This document shows positions 23,684 through 34,732 of a DNA stretch of 64,000 nt, in pieces. The notes beneath the pieces were generated by a model. It had not been told where the DNA came from and made no database searches. It saw only the letters and a program-made list of their open reading frames with translations. The stretch is from the NCBI GenBank assembly GCA_041660965.1, contig JBAZVH010000002.1:185899-249898 (forward strand), written 5' to 3'. The translations under genes were made by a program, and so were the position numbers. Position 1 is the first letter of the stretch. The number at the start of each line of letters is the position of its first letter. The DNA is from Candidatus Gracilibacteria bacterium (GTDB lineage: Bacteria; Patescibacteriota; Gracilibacteria; BD1-5; JAGOOR01).

Positions 23684-23700
23684 AAATCCAAAGGATTTTT
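23682..23700 (+). terminator. Short hairpin after fusA
   Basis: AAAATCC - AAA - GGATTTT (7-bp stem) immediately after the fusA stop, ending in a T run. Probably the first of two fusA terminators. Confidence 0.6.
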
Positions 23701-23741
23701 ATAGCCAAAGCAAAAGCTAGAGCTAGAGAAAAGAATCTTTT

Positions 23742-23773
23742 ATCCCTGACCAAATTGGTTGGGGATTTTTTTG
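23742..23773 (+). terminator. Second terminator downstream of fusA
   Basis: ATCCCTGACC / GGTTGGGGAT pair over 10 bp with GU pairs around a short AAATT loop, followed by a run of seven T. It separates fusA from the tRNA-Asn locus. Confidence 0.65.
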
Positions 23774-23816
23774 GGATTTTTTTGACAAAAAAGCAACTCT
23801 TCCTACAATGCCCCAG

Positions 23817-23898
23817 TTCCTCGGTAGCTCAGTGTGGTAGAGTCCGCCTCGGCGGATTAATCCATGGAGTCGTAGGTTCGTCGTTGTACATAGTCTGT
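23817..23898 (+). pseudogene. Degenerate tRNA-Asn copy
   Basis: It repeats the acceptor 5' side and D arm of the adjacent tRNA-Asn (TTCCTCGGTAGCTCAG) and the start of the T arm (GTCGTAGGTTCG), but the anticodon arm is replaced by a TCCGCC / GGCGGA hairpin and the 3' acceptor is lost. It ends where the intact tRNA begins. Confidence 0.65.
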
Positions 23899-23973
23899 TC
23901 CTCGGTAGCTCAGCGGTAGAGCAGTTGGCTGTTAACCAATTGGTCGTAGGTTCGATCCCTACCCGGGGAGCCA
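23899..23973 (+). tRNA. tRNA-Asn (GTT)
   Basis: Acceptor TCCTCGG / CCGGGGA, discriminator G, encoded CCA; anticodon loop CTGTTAA gives GTT. 75 nt including CCA. Confidence 0.95.
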
Positions 23974-23982
23974 AATGAAACT

Positions 23983-24013
23983 AAAAAGACTCACATTTCT
24001 GTGAGTCTTTTTC
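23983..24013 (+). terminator. Terminator after tRNA-Asn
   Basis: AAAAAGACTCACA / TGTGAGTCTTTTT, 13-bp stem with loop TTTC and T run. The core stem is the same as that after lysS. Confidence 0.85.
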
Positions 24014-24062
24014 TTGATTGTTCGTGTTCTTTTTATATAGTGTTTTTATATTAATTTTTCCT

Positions 24063-25670
24063 ATGTCTGTCGATAATCACGATGAGCGGTCAGTGCGTAT
24101 TCAAAAACTTCATTCATTACGTAGCTTATGAATCAATCCTTACCCTGATAAGTTTCTTAAAAAACAAGATATAGCAGATATTCGATCCTTGTGAGAAAAT
24201 AATACTTCATTACGAACAATTGAGGACATAATCACTTGACCAAAAAATGAGATTCAAACTGCCGGGCGTATTATGCTTGTTCGTAGTTTTTGAAAACTTA
24301 TTTTTGGGAAGGTTCAAGATTTTTCTGGAGATATCCAATTTGCTCTCTCCAAGGAATTTTGCGAATATATTCACTGAGAAAAAATAGTCTCAGAATTTGG
24401 TGAGGAAAAAGTTTCTGCCTTTAAGGTTTTTGAAAAATATATTGATAGGGGAGACATTGTGGGGATTCATGGGGAGCTTTTTATGACCCACAAAGGTGAA
24501 CTGACTCTTTTTGTGCAGTCATTTCAGCTTCTTGCAAAATCATTTCTTCCTTTACCAGAAAAATTTCATGGACTCGCAGATGAGGAGACTATTTATCGCA
24601 AAAGATACCTCGATATGATTACTGAAAAAGCTTCGTATGATAGAATGGTATTTCGATCTCGTTTTGTGCAAAAATTGCGTGAATTTTACTATAAAGAAGG
24701 TTTCATCGAGGTAGAAACTCCTACTCTTGGAAATAGTGCCTCTGGAGCCCTTGCAAATCCATTTGTGACACATATTGATGCCACTGATGCTGATCTGTAT
24801 CTCCGTATTGCACCAGAGACATCACTCAAAAAATGTACTGTATGAGGTATGGAAAAGGTTTTTGAAATAGGGAAGTCATTTCGTAATGAAGGTGTTGACC
24901 CTTCACATCTTCCAGAGTTTACTTCCGTAGAGCATTATGCTGTCTACTGGAATTATATTGATAACATGGATTTTACTGAGCGTATGTTTTGCTATATTCT
25001 TGATGAACTCATGGCAGGTAAGCGGAAAGTAGAAGTGTTGAATTCTAAAGGAGAGACCAATATGGTAGATTTTTCTGGACCATGGCCGAGAAAATCGATG
25101 CGTGATCTTATAGTAGAGCATTCCGGTATTGATATGTATGCCGCGGACACGCTCGAAAAACTTCGTTCAGCCATCAAAGAAAAAGGGATACAGATTGATG
25201 GATTTCTCAAACATTCATATGGAACTTTGTTAGATAAGCTCTATAAAAAAGTAGCACGTCCAAAACTCATTAATCCAACATTTGTAATCCATCAACCCCT
25301 TATTTTATCACCATTGGCGCGTATTAATGATGATAATCCAACTATTGTTGACCGATTTCAGCTCTGTATCAATGGTTGGGAAGTGACAAATGCTTATTCT
25401 GAGCTCGTGGATCCTCTAGATCAGGATGCTCGTTTTCAAAATCAATCTGCTGCCAAAGATGCTGGTGATGACGAAGTAGCTATGCCAGATAATGATTTTG
25501 TGACCGCTATGGAACACGGCATGCCACCTCAGAGTGGTTTTGGTATGGGTATTGATAGGGTAGTCGCACTACTCACTGGACAGCCGAACCTGAAGGATGT
25601 CGTATTATTTCCTCTCGTGAAAGAGAAAAATGAAGAAAAGATATGAAAAATAAAAGAAATCACGAAATAG
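24063..25670 (+). CDS. lysS: Lysyl-tRNA synthetase, class II
   Basis: 535 aa. It charges tRNA-Lys using ATP and lysine. Shows the N-terminal OB-fold (TAGRIMLVRSFGKL near residue 65) and the class II core: motif 1 region with FIEVETPTLG, motif 2 FEIGKSFRNEGVDPSHLPEF near residue 268, and motif 3 GFGMGIDRVVALLTG near residue 490. UGA codes Gly at RSFGKL, KCTVGGMEK and elsewhere; the terminal UGA at 25644 is also read, and TAG at 25668 ends the gene. Flanked by two terminators with the same core stem. Confidence 0.97.
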
Positions 25671-25717
25671 TTTATTTGAATCTATAACAGAAGAGTGCCA
25701 GCTTTACACAGGTAAAT

Positions 25718-25750
25718 AAAAAAGACTCACGGGAATGTGAGTCTTTTTTT
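25718..25750 (+). terminator. Terminator after lysS
   Basis: AAAAAAGACTCAC / GTGAGTCTTTTTT with loop GGGAAT and a T run. On the minus strand it could also serve the convergent cytochrome-b5-like gene. Confidence 0.85.
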
Positions 25751-25767
25751 GTATGTAATTTCAATAA

Positions 25768-26214
25768 CTATTGTGCCAAAATACCAATTTTGAATTGTTC
25801 TTTCAGAGCTTTGGCGCTTGCAGGGTGCTGAGCAAACATTTGAGTAGCATCTTTGCCACATCATCGAACTATCTGGGCTCCACCTGGATGACGAGGAATA
25901 TATGAAGTAACATCATAGACTCCACCACTCAGAATCAACCAGCAATCCGAAGCTGTATTATGTTGTATTACTTCAGAAGAGGTATAGGTTTTTGTAGGAG
26001 GTGTAGTTGACGGAGTGATAGGAGAAGGTGTTGGTTTCACAGTAGGAGCGGTAGTAGGTGTATCTTCTTTTGTTGTTATTGCGGGGAAAGTTGTTTCTGT
26101 AATTGTTGTGGGTGTTTTTATGATTTCTTTTGTGGTAGCTGGGATACTGGTTCATCATCATGAGCATGAAGCTAGGAAACATGCACATGCAAAAGTGAGA
26201 AAGAGTTTTTTCAT
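25768..26214 (-). CDS. Cytochrome-b5-like heme-binding lipoprotein
   Basis: 148 aa. A signal peptide with lipobox LASC (residues ~15-18) is followed by Ser and three Gly, all three written UGA-UGA-UGA (26160-26152). A Thr/Pro-rich spacer (~25-85) leads to a cytochrome b5-type domain: SDCWLIL, GVYDVTSYIPRHPGG (first heme-ligand His in HPGG) and FAQHPASA (second His). It should sit on the outer face of the membrane and carry heme, perhaps as an electron carrier; no partner reductase is in the window. Stop TAG 25768. Confidence 0.88.
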
Positions 26215-26296
26215 AAGAAATGGTGAAGAATATAAAAATAATTATAAAAATAATCAGATATTTACAATTCTTCATCTCTTTACTTTTCAGAGTTCT

Positions 26297-28300
26297 TTAT
26301 TTTTTGACTGGTTCCACTATGCTCACCTCAGGATCTACAATTCTTTGATATCCTGCTTTTTCATAGCTGAGAAGATCTGCCTGATTGAGTCTAAAAGAAC
26401 TGTAATTGCCGATATATTTTCCCTTGAGTGCTGACATACATTTGACGATATTTTCATGCCAATTTGTCGGAGAAGAAGCATAAATGGGTCATCGAGGATT
26501 CCCCCATCATGAGAGCTGATCGATGGTCTGGTAGTGTCCGAGCCACTGATTATTTACGACCGATGCAATAGCTCTCACTCCGGCACGCGGTCCATCATAG
26601 TCGCGTCTATCGCCACCGTCAGTATTTCAGACATTCCCTATATTACCGCTCGTAGTCAGGTTTTGTCCGAGAGTACTTTCTGCAAATCATACACAGAGAG
26701 TAAAGGAGGGATCTACGCTTTCGCTTATACTTTCTTCGATCCACATTTTTTGGTCTCGAAATGCTGTACCAGCATATTTTTCGAGCATATTTTTTTGCCT
26801 TTCAATCTCATCTGTTCATGCGATGAAGAAAAATCCAATACTTTTTTGTGCCACTACCAAATCGATCTCTTTTTTTGCTTTTTTCATATCATCGATGTAT
26901 TTCCAGCCATAACGTCCTGGAATATATTTTATATCGATATTCTCGAGACTCATTTGCTCCATAGGATCAATCAAAACACCTCGGAGATATGTTTCTATGT
27001 GGAGATTATTTTTCTCACTGTGTTCGATGATAGACCCAACAGTGCCGATTTCTTCTCATTTTTTTATAATGCTAAAAAGTTTGAGATCCTTTTTTGATTT
27101 TATATTTCTGTAAACAGTCATAATTCCATTTCTATGCTTCATGATAATGACTCATGGGGTACTCAGAGTGGCCTTTCTTTGCGCTATGATATACCCATCA
27201 TTCAGCGCTTTCACGACGGTATCTCGCGAAGCCACAATATCGAGTCCTGTATGATGTTCACCATGTATATTATGAAATTTTTGATCTCGAAAATGAAATC
27301 AAAAACCTTTATCAGTCGCGATAGGCCACAGAGACTCTGCGACTCTTTCTTCTTGCATCCTGAGGTCCTTTTCAGCTTTGATATATCAGAGGACCCAGGC
27401 ACAAATAGCTGTTTTTTCTTTTGAACAGTTGTATTGTTTGCTGTATGTCTGGATATCTACTTCATATTCTGCAAATTTTTGTTCAAATCTTTGTGTCAGG
27501 GTTTGGGTTGTTTTCTGATTGCTTTTTAGAGTTTCTTTGATAGCTCATTGTCTTGCGATAGTTTTTCCGAGAAGTTCTTCTTTGATTTGCTCTGTTTCTG
27601 CTAATTCGGCATCGTACCTATCAAGTCGTGTGATAACTCGTGCCTTCTCCTTTTTTTGAAATTCGATGACCTGATAGATTTTTGCTATTTTTTCCTGATT
27701 TGTTTTTTGCTGGGCCATGAGACTTTGTGAAGAGAGTTTCATGATATTTAGTATTTCAGATTCTTTGATAGAGGCACCAAATGTTTTTGGGAGGAGGAGA
27801 CTCATAAATGTGATGTTTTGGTCTCATTTGATATCGTGTATATATTCTTGTTGGTAAAACTTTTTCAAGAGTTCATTTATTTCTTTTTGTTTCGCGTCGA
27901 GTTGGATTTTTTCAATCTGTAGAATACCCATATCCTTCTCCAGTTTTTTCATTTCACTGGTACTTATTTTTTGGTTATTCTTTATACTTGATTGGAGAGT
28001 ATGGAGTTCTGTAAGTGCCTTTTCTTGGTATTCCTTTCTCACGGAGGCGATATCCTGATATTTAAGGAGTGTCTTTTGTATAGTGCTAAAATGAGCCCTT
28101 GAAGTCCCAAGAGCGTCAAGCTCTTCTTCTTTTTGTTGAAAGATGGTGAGTAATTGTATATCAGGGACAAATGCAGAAATATCCTCGTAGACTGACTTTG
28201 AGATGTCTTCCGACGGTATATTCTCATTTTGAGCAAATACCATAGCACAAAGAAATGCACAAACAGCAAGTAAAAGAGCGAAAAAAGATTTGGATTTCAT
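26297..28300 (-). CDS. Secreted peptidoglycan hydrolase: coiled coil, M23-like and lysozyme-like domains
   Basis: 667 aa. Signal peptide (residues 1-23), long coiled coil (~35-290), then an M23/LytM-like domain (~330-440) with HHTGLDI, GVIIMKHRNG and NNLHIETY. The zinc-ligand His and Asp and the last His are present, but the first His of the usual HxH is Asn, so this domain may be inactive or regulatory. The C-terminal part (~490-640) resembles glucosaminidase/lysozyme-like domains: FAESTLG with a candidate catalytic Glu, GNIGNVGNTDGGDRRDY, and a Trp-rich end. It probably cuts or regulates cutting of the cell wall. Confidence 0.82.
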
Positions 28301-28347
28301 ACAAGATTAGATTATCATATATTCATCTTAATTGCAAATTCTTTTTC

Positions 28348-30888
28348 ATGTTTAAAAATTTCACCCCAGAATACAAATTTTATCTTCTCAATGCCGAAAA
28401 CATCGTTAGACAAGAAGGATTTCAATCACTTGAATCACTCGATATCATAGCTGAGATACTTCGTTCCAAAAAAGGGCACATTTTTTCTCTTTTTAACGAT
28501 TTTGGCATCAATGAAAAAGTCTTTCTCGATGTGATGACACACCCGAAGTTTTCTCATCTCATCAATCGAAAAGGGGAGTATACCGGTATATCAGAAAATC
28601 TCAGGAATATCATAGTTTCTAGCGTGAAAGTGGCAGCGAGTTTTGAGAAAAAATTTATCGGAATTGAAGATTTTATGGTGGCACTTATCCGACAGCAAAA
28701 TTCATGGTTTATTGAATTTTTGGACTTTATACGCATTAACGTGAGGGATTTTGAGCAAGCATTGATAGATTTTAACCATATGCAAGGGGTTCAACAATCG
28801 GGAGTAGATGAGCTCGGCAAGATTATGCACGTGATAGAACAGGGGCTCTTGAGTGGTGCGGAAATGGATGACATGCAAAAAAACCCTATGTTTGCTAATA
28901 TAGGATGAAAAGACTCTAAGAAGGATGATAGTCAAACGCCCGCATTGGATTTCTTTTGTAATGATATCACTCGAGAAGCATCTGAAGGGAAGATCGATCC
29001 AATTATCGGACGAGAAAAAGAAATCGATCGACTCATATCGATTCTTAATCGAAAAACAAAAAATAACCCCGTACTTACAGGCGATCCTGGAGTTGGAAAG
29101 ACGGCTGTCGTAGAAGGATTGGCCCGCAGAATCGCTGCTGGTCAAGTTCCTTTTGCTATGCAACACAAAAAGCTCCTCGTGCTCGATATGACGAGCCTGG
29201 TAGCAGGAACCAAATATCGTGGAGAATTTGAGATTCGTATGAAACAGGTCATCGAAGAAGCATCCAAACTCGATAATGAGGTTATTCTTTTTATTGATGA
29301 AATTCATACTATTATTGGAGCAGGGGGATCCGAGGGGATGCTCGATGCTGCCAATATCCTCAAACCAGCCATGGGGCGCGGAAAGATACGCATTATTGGT
29401 GCTACGACACTTTCGGAATATCAAAAATATATCGAAAAAGATGCTGCTCTCGAGCGAAGATTCCAAAAAATAGAGGTCGATGAACCAAGCAAAGCGATCG
29501 CTATAGAGATTATTCGATGACTCAAGACGACTTTTGAAGACTATCATAATCTGATTATCGCTGATGATACCATAGAAGAAGCCGTTGAGCTTTCGGTCAG
29601 ATATATCACAGATCGTTTTTTGCCAGATAAAGCGATAGATTTGATCGATGAGGCCTGCAGTGCCAAGAGTATGACCTATGTTCACGGAGAAGATGAAATC
29701 AAGGTGCTCAAATTGGAAGCTGAAAAAATTCAAAAAAATATTGCTGATTTTGTGACGTCTCAACAGTATCATAAAGCAAATAAGTCCAAGGAACAGCTTC
29801 AGGAAATAGAGGACACAATCCGAGAAAAGAGGAAGAAAATCACTATTCCACGAGATAAAAGACATACGATTCAGGTAGCGGATATACAAAAAGTCATTCA
29901 TCAAATCACTGGAGTGCCGATCAAAACACTCTCCGATGAAGATATCCAAAAATTAAAAGACCTTGAAAAACATATCGGGACAAAGATTATCGGTCAAAAT
30001 GATGCTATAAAATCCATTGTTTCGACGATTAAACGTTCTCAAACGGGCATCTCTGATCAAAATAGACCTCTTGGAAGTTTCCTTTTTCTCTGACCGACGT
30101 GAGTCGGAAAAACAGAACTAGTAAAGGTACTGGCACGAGAATATTATTGAGATGAAAAAGCACTTGTAAAAATCGATATGAGTGAATTTTCTGAGCGACA
30201 TTCTGGTTCCAAACTTATTGGGACTACTGCAGGGTATGTGGGATATGATGAAGGTGGTCTATTGACAGATAAAGTTCGTCGTAAGCCCTATTCAGTCGTT
30301 CTCTTCGATGAGATAGAAAAAGGGAATACAGAAATTTTTAATCTCCTCCTTCAAATAATGGAAGATGGTATGATCACTGATGGAAAGTGACGGAAAATAA
30401 ATTTCAAAAACACTATTGTCGTGATGACGAGTAATATTGGTTCAGAAGAATTTACCTCTAATGCGACAAAAATAGGTTTTGATGTTGCTGAAGAGACAAA
30501 AGAGCGGATTATTACTGATTTTGATGCCATAGAAGAAAAGGTTATCAAAAGTCTCGATGAGTACTTTAGTCCAGAATTTATCAACCGTATCGATAAAATC
30601 GTTGTTTTTCGACCTCTTGACACGAAAGCTATAAAAAAAATCATCACCCTCCAGCTCCAGAATCTCTCTGCACGACTTCTAGAGCTCGGCGTTACGCTCG
30701 AATGGTCAAATCCTGTGATAGAGAGAATTCTTCGAGATACGTATAATCCAGAGTTTTGAGCTCGACCAGTCCGTCGCTATATCCAGACAAAAATCGAAGA
30801 TGAAATCGCTGATAGAATGATAGGAAAAAAGGTCTCTGTTGTAAAAATTTCAACAAAAAAAGAATGATTTGATTTTTCTGTACTATAG
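28348..30888 (+). CDS. clpC: Clp ATPase, ClpC/ClpA type
   Basis: 846 aa AAA+ unfoldase. Clp N domain (1-150), first AAA+ module with [14 protein letters not shown] (Walker A, ~residue 250) and [13 protein letters not shown] (Walker B), a short middle domain, and second module with [13 protein letters not shown] and VLFDEIEKG. In the second Walker A both Gly of GPTG are UGA (30091 and 30100). A short middle domain and an IGF loop near residue 710 point to a ClpP-partnering ClpC rather than ClpB. ATG 28348, TAG 30886. Confidence 0.93.
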
Positions 30889-31017
30889 ATTCAGTATCTT
30901 ACAAAAGTATTCCACAATCTATATTGTAAAATAATCGGGTAAATAACCATTATTTTTTAGTTGCTTCTCTGAGCGTGCGTGTACAATGAGCATGTTTATT
31001 TTTAATTTCTTTTGTCT

Positions 31018-31515
31018 ATGAAAGATTCTTCTTGTTGTAATGGTGCTGGACTGAATACTTGGTTTTGCCCAAATCTTGTGAAAGTCGTGGCTGGTGTCAT
31101 CATGATCACTGCCGGTATCGTGAAATTTCTCGGAGGTTCTCAGGTAATGGTATTGGTTGGTGGTATGGCTCTTAGTATTTTTGGTGTTAAAGAGGGTTCC
31201 TTCATAAACCTTGCCATGACGCTCGGATACATCGCAGCGACGATAGAAGTGCTTTGAGGACTTTCATTTGCACTCGGGTGTCGTAAGACATCACAGTATG
31301 CTGCGCTTGGTCTTGCTATTGTTATGTTGGTTGTTTTGTTGGCTAGATTCACTAATCTTGATGCAACGACAGGAACGGCATTTGAAGTATTTTCATGAGT
31401 CTTAGCACAAATCCAGTTCGAGCTTCTCCTTTTTGCTCTTTTTGCACAAAAATCTTTTTGAGTATTCTGCTGCAAATCGGCTTGTTGTGGCGCTGATAAA
31501 GGCGGTAAAAAGTAA
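31018..31515 (+). CDS. DoxX-like small membrane protein with Cys-rich ends
   Basis: 165 aa with four hydrophobic helices and the layout of DoxX/SURF-like proteins (VKVVAGVIMITAGIVKFLGG, then GFINL-type turns). The N-terminus has a CC pair and a further Cys before helix 1; the C-terminus has CC, C and CC clusters before GGKK. The Cys clusters suggest metal or disulfide chemistry, an inference only. ATG 31018; a TTG 6 nt earlier is in frame. UGA = Gly at 31255 and others. Followed by a strong terminator. Confidence 0.65.
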
Positions 31516-31528
31516 TATTTTTTCTCTC

Positions 31529-31558
31529 AAAAACCTGCCGAATCCGGCAGGTTTTTTT
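31529..31558 (+). terminator. Terminator between the DoxX-like gene and trmB
   Basis: AAAACCTGCCG - AATC - CGGCAGGTTTTTTT, a strong G/C stem with a seven-T tail. Confidence 0.9.
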
Positions 31559-31591
31559 GACGAAGCAGAGAAAATCATACAATACAGTCCT

Positions 31592-32227
31592 ATGTTTTAC
31601 AATCCCTATACAGAAAAAATAGGAGAATATCCCAATATTCTCAATGATGATAGTGTTATTTGTGGTCATAAGGGGAAGTGGAAAACCTTTTTTCAGAAAG
31701 AAAAACTGATGCTAGAAATCGGGACTGGGATGGGGAATTTTTTTGCAAATTATGCTGAAAATAATCCAGCAGTAGGATGTATCGGCATTGAGCTCAAATT
31801 TAAGCGTCTCTATCGTACCTATGAAAAATGTGTAGAAAAGGGGAGACGTGATATCATCCTACTCCGCATTATGGGGCAAAGGATTATAGAGATTTTTGAG
31901 ACGGAAGAGGTCGATGAGGTATATCTTCTTTTTTCGGATCCATGGCCCAAAAAAGCCCATCATAAGCATCGTATTATACAACCTGAATTTCTCAAAAATA
32001 TCTCAAAAATACTTGCACCAAATGGTATATTTTTCATTAAGACCGACGACGATGCTTATGCTACATGGATTTCTGAGCATTTGGATCAATCTGGTATTTT
32101 TGAGTATCAGATGACGGTAGATGAGGACCCAGAAAAACGCGCTAATCCAAAAAATTCGACAGAATTTGAAACCATCTGGAGAAGCCAAGGGAAAAAAATA
32201 ACGGCCTTTATTTGTAAGAAAAAGTAA
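31592..32227 (+). CDS. trmB: tRNA (guanine-N7-)-methyltransferase
   Basis: 211 aa. It methylates G46 of tRNA from SAM. SAM-binding EIGTGMGNF (~residue 43), IGIELK, and the family signature SDPWPKKAHHKHRI (~115-130) with TDD after it. The reading frame is open further upstream, but ATG 31592 fits the family N-terminus and the upstream part overlaps the terminator. No internal UGA. Confidence 0.95.
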   Translation: MFYNPYTEKIGEYPNILNDDSVICGHKGKWKTFFQKEKLMLEIGTGMGNFFANYAENNPAVGCIGIELKFKRLYRTYEKCVEKGRRDIILLRIMGQRIIEIFETEEVDEVYLLFSDPWPKKAHHKHRIIQPEFLKNISKILAPNGIFFIKTDDDAYATWISEHLDQSGIFEYQMTVDEDPEKRANPKNSTEFETIWRSQGKKITAFICKKK

Positions 32228-32309
32228 ACATTTGTGAGTGAAATAATTTGTTTTTTTGAGACTTTTTCCTATAATTTCAAGCACTTTCTCTATTTTTCTT
32301 TTATTTTTT

Positions 32310-32495
32310 ATGGTCAAAAAAATTAGTATTACTCTTGCCCAGGTAATGGCAATCTTGGCACTTCTCGGTATCTCCCTCAGTGTGGTCGGAACGGCCTGGA
32401 TTGGTACTCAGCCACTACCACGAACAGATCCTCTTATGTCAGGCGAACAGAATATCCAAATCCCTGGGAGTGAATCTCCTGCTGGACAGAAATAA
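32310..32495 (+). CDS. Small single-pass membrane protein, 61 aa
   Basis: One hydrophobic helix (residues ~6-30, ITLAQVMAILALLGISLSVV) followed by a short Pro/Gly/Ser-rich outer tail. ATG 32310 is preceded by a T-rich leader; the next gene starts 26 nt after the stop, suggesting one transcript with the O-antigen-ligase-like gene. No family recognised. Confidence 0.6.
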   Translation: MVKKISITLAQVMAILALLGISLSVVGTAWIGTQPLPRTDPLMSGEQNIQIPGSESPAGQK

Positions 32496-32521
32496 TATCT
32501 TAGATAACTCACTACTCCTGT

Positions 32522-33907
32522 ATGAAGATTGAAAATATTGGTAGAATTGTGACACTGTGTTTTGTGGCACTTTTGCCGTGGTCTGTTATTTTTTCTGTTT
32601 TTGGTACCGAACGGCTTCATCTCGATATAGCTCGGTATTTTAAAGAGATTTTTTTGGGAGTTATCGGTATCTTATACATCTATGAAATCATAAAGCGAAA
32701 ACTCAAGATAACATTTGATACCATTGATTGGGCGATTCTATGATTTATTGGAGTCCTTCTCGTGGTGAGTGTCATCAACGGTACTTCTCTCAAGGGAATT
32801 CTCTATGGATTACGATATGATGCTGGTTTTTTATTGGCCTTTATGCTTTTCAGAAGAGTGCTGGATCTCTGGGGCATCTCATTCCAAAAAATTGCCAGAG
32901 TTTTTTTGATATCCGGAGGAATTATGCTTTTTCTCGGGCTTCTCATTCGTTATGTTTTTAGTGAGACTATCCTGACCCTTGTATGATTTAGTGATAAAGT
33001 AAGTGTGTGGGACGCAGGATGACCTCCTCCTATTTTTCATGGTATTCCATGAGCAGCTGTTGCACGATTTCAGGGATTGCTGGAGTGACCCAATCAGATG
33101 GCCTTCTTTTTGATTCTCTATATTGGCGTCTATCTATCAGTTTTTGCCAAGTGGAGAAAGTATTTTTTTATGAATATATTGGTTGTAGGAGGTTTACTTT
33201 TTCTCTTGATGCAGACATATAGTCGAAGTGGATACGCTGGAGTCTTCTTGGGTGGTCTCTACGCTGCAGGGTATACGATATTTCAGATGATACGACGAGG
33301 AAATATAGTAAAAAAATATAAGATTACCCTCTGAAAAATACTGATGGCAGTGGCTGTTGTTATTGGCATATCCCTTGTTTTTATATTACAATTTGGCAAT
33401 AAAATTGCACCTATCTTCGAACGACATGGATCAACTTCAGGGCATTTTGAGCGTATGTATATTGGACTTCTCCGCTTCCGTGATCATCCCTTTGGACAGG
33501 GGCTTGCGCAGTCATGACCAGCGAGTCGTTCGGTTTTTTCCGTGAACCAAATACCAGCCCTAGAACCATCAAAAGATGAAAGTATTCGCCATGTTGTCGA
33601 TATTTTGAAAAAACGTAATCCAGATTTTATCTATGATTCAGAGACGTACTATATACCAGAAAGTTGGTATATTCAACAAATGATAGAAGGGGGGATATTT
33701 GGTATTATACTTTTTTTGAGCATTCTCTTATTGATAGTCTTCAAATTAAAAAACTATACATATATTCTCGGAGCGACACTCGGCATACTCCTGATGAATC
33801 TTGTTCTTCATTCATTTGAATCTGTACATACTGTGATGATATGGAGCATGATTGTTGCGAGTATTATGGTTATCCCGAAGAAAATTTCGACAAACATTTC
33901 CTTATAA
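32522..33907 (+). CDS. O-antigen ligase/polymerase-like membrane protein
   Basis: 461 aa with about ten to twelve transmembrane helices and the Wzy/WaaL-like layout: a long extracellular loop between late helices (residues ~300-385) containing HGSTSGHFERMYIGLLRF and HPFGQG, the typical region of this superfamily. Such proteins join or polymerise lipid-linked glycans on the outer side of the membrane; the actual glycan is unknown. UGA = Gly occurs at 32744-ish (AILGFIG), 32987 and 33517 among others. No glycosyltransferases are next to it. Its stop overlaps that of rsmA on the other strand. Confidence 0.8.
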
Positions 33908-34720
33908 TCAGAGTATTTTTTGAGCTAATAATTTCCAATTTTCAGTGGTGATATCTTCTGCTCGGATATTCTCTGAGAGTCAGGATGACATAAAGGCATC
34001 TCGTATAATATTCTCATTATATCCTGCATGTATGAGATTTGAAAAAAGCTTTTTTCTTTTCTGAGAAAACCCTTGCTTCATGATAGTAAGTATTTTTTTT
34101 ATTTCATCACGGTTATGTCATTTTTTGAGTTCAAAGCGAAGGCATGTCGACCAGACTTTTGGAACAGGCACGAAATTATTGGGGTGAATATCACATATTT
34201 TTGAGATATTTGCCATCAGTTGACATGCGAGAGAAAGAACCGAATGTTTCTTATCACGAGCCAAAATACGTTCTGCGACTTCCTTTTGCATTGTTAGGTG
34301 CATCGCTCTGGGAAGATGAGTCACATCATACAGAAAATGCATCAGAATAGGGGATGTAATGTAATAGGGAATATTACCATAAATAATATATTCCTCAGGC
34401 ATAGTGATACTGTTCGTATTTTTAGAATAGGAAGTATCTGATATGTTTACTTTCAGTACATCATTTTGACAGATATGAATATTTTGATTTTGAAATCTTT
34501 TTTCCAAAATAGCAATCATATCAGGATCTATCTCGATCACCGTGAGAGAATGAGGATTTTTTGAAAGAATGCATTCTGTGAGGTCTCAAGGGCCAGGACC
34601 AATTTCTAATATATCATTTTGAGAGAGGTCGTTAGAAGCGATAATGGTATCGAGGATATTTTTATTCTGTAAGAAATTTTGTCCCAGATGTTTTTTCGCT
34701 GTGATAGAGGATTTTACCAT
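33902..34720 (-). CDS. rsmA: 16S rRNA adenine dimethyltransferase KsgA
   Basis: 272 aa. It dimethylates two adjacent adenines near the 3' end of 16S rRNA. Motifs: KKHLGQNFL at the N-terminus, SAM site EIGPGPGDLTE (~residue 40), VIEIDPDM, and the catalytic NIPYYITSPI (~residue 110). The C-terminal helical domain runs to TAA 33902. ATG 34720. UGA = Gly inside the GPGPG stretch and at 34118. Convergent with the gene to its left, sharing the stop-codon region. Confidence 0.95.
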
Positions 34721-34732
34721 TGTTCCTTACTA

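Noticed and set aside
28702..29949. 415-codon ORF antisense to clpC
   Set aside because: It is a frame shadow of a conserved gene, rich in Phe/Ser/Ile with no domain pattern.
31433..31591. N-terminal extension of trmB
   Set aside because: It crosses a strong terminator and the upstream gene's end; ATG 31592 matches the family start.
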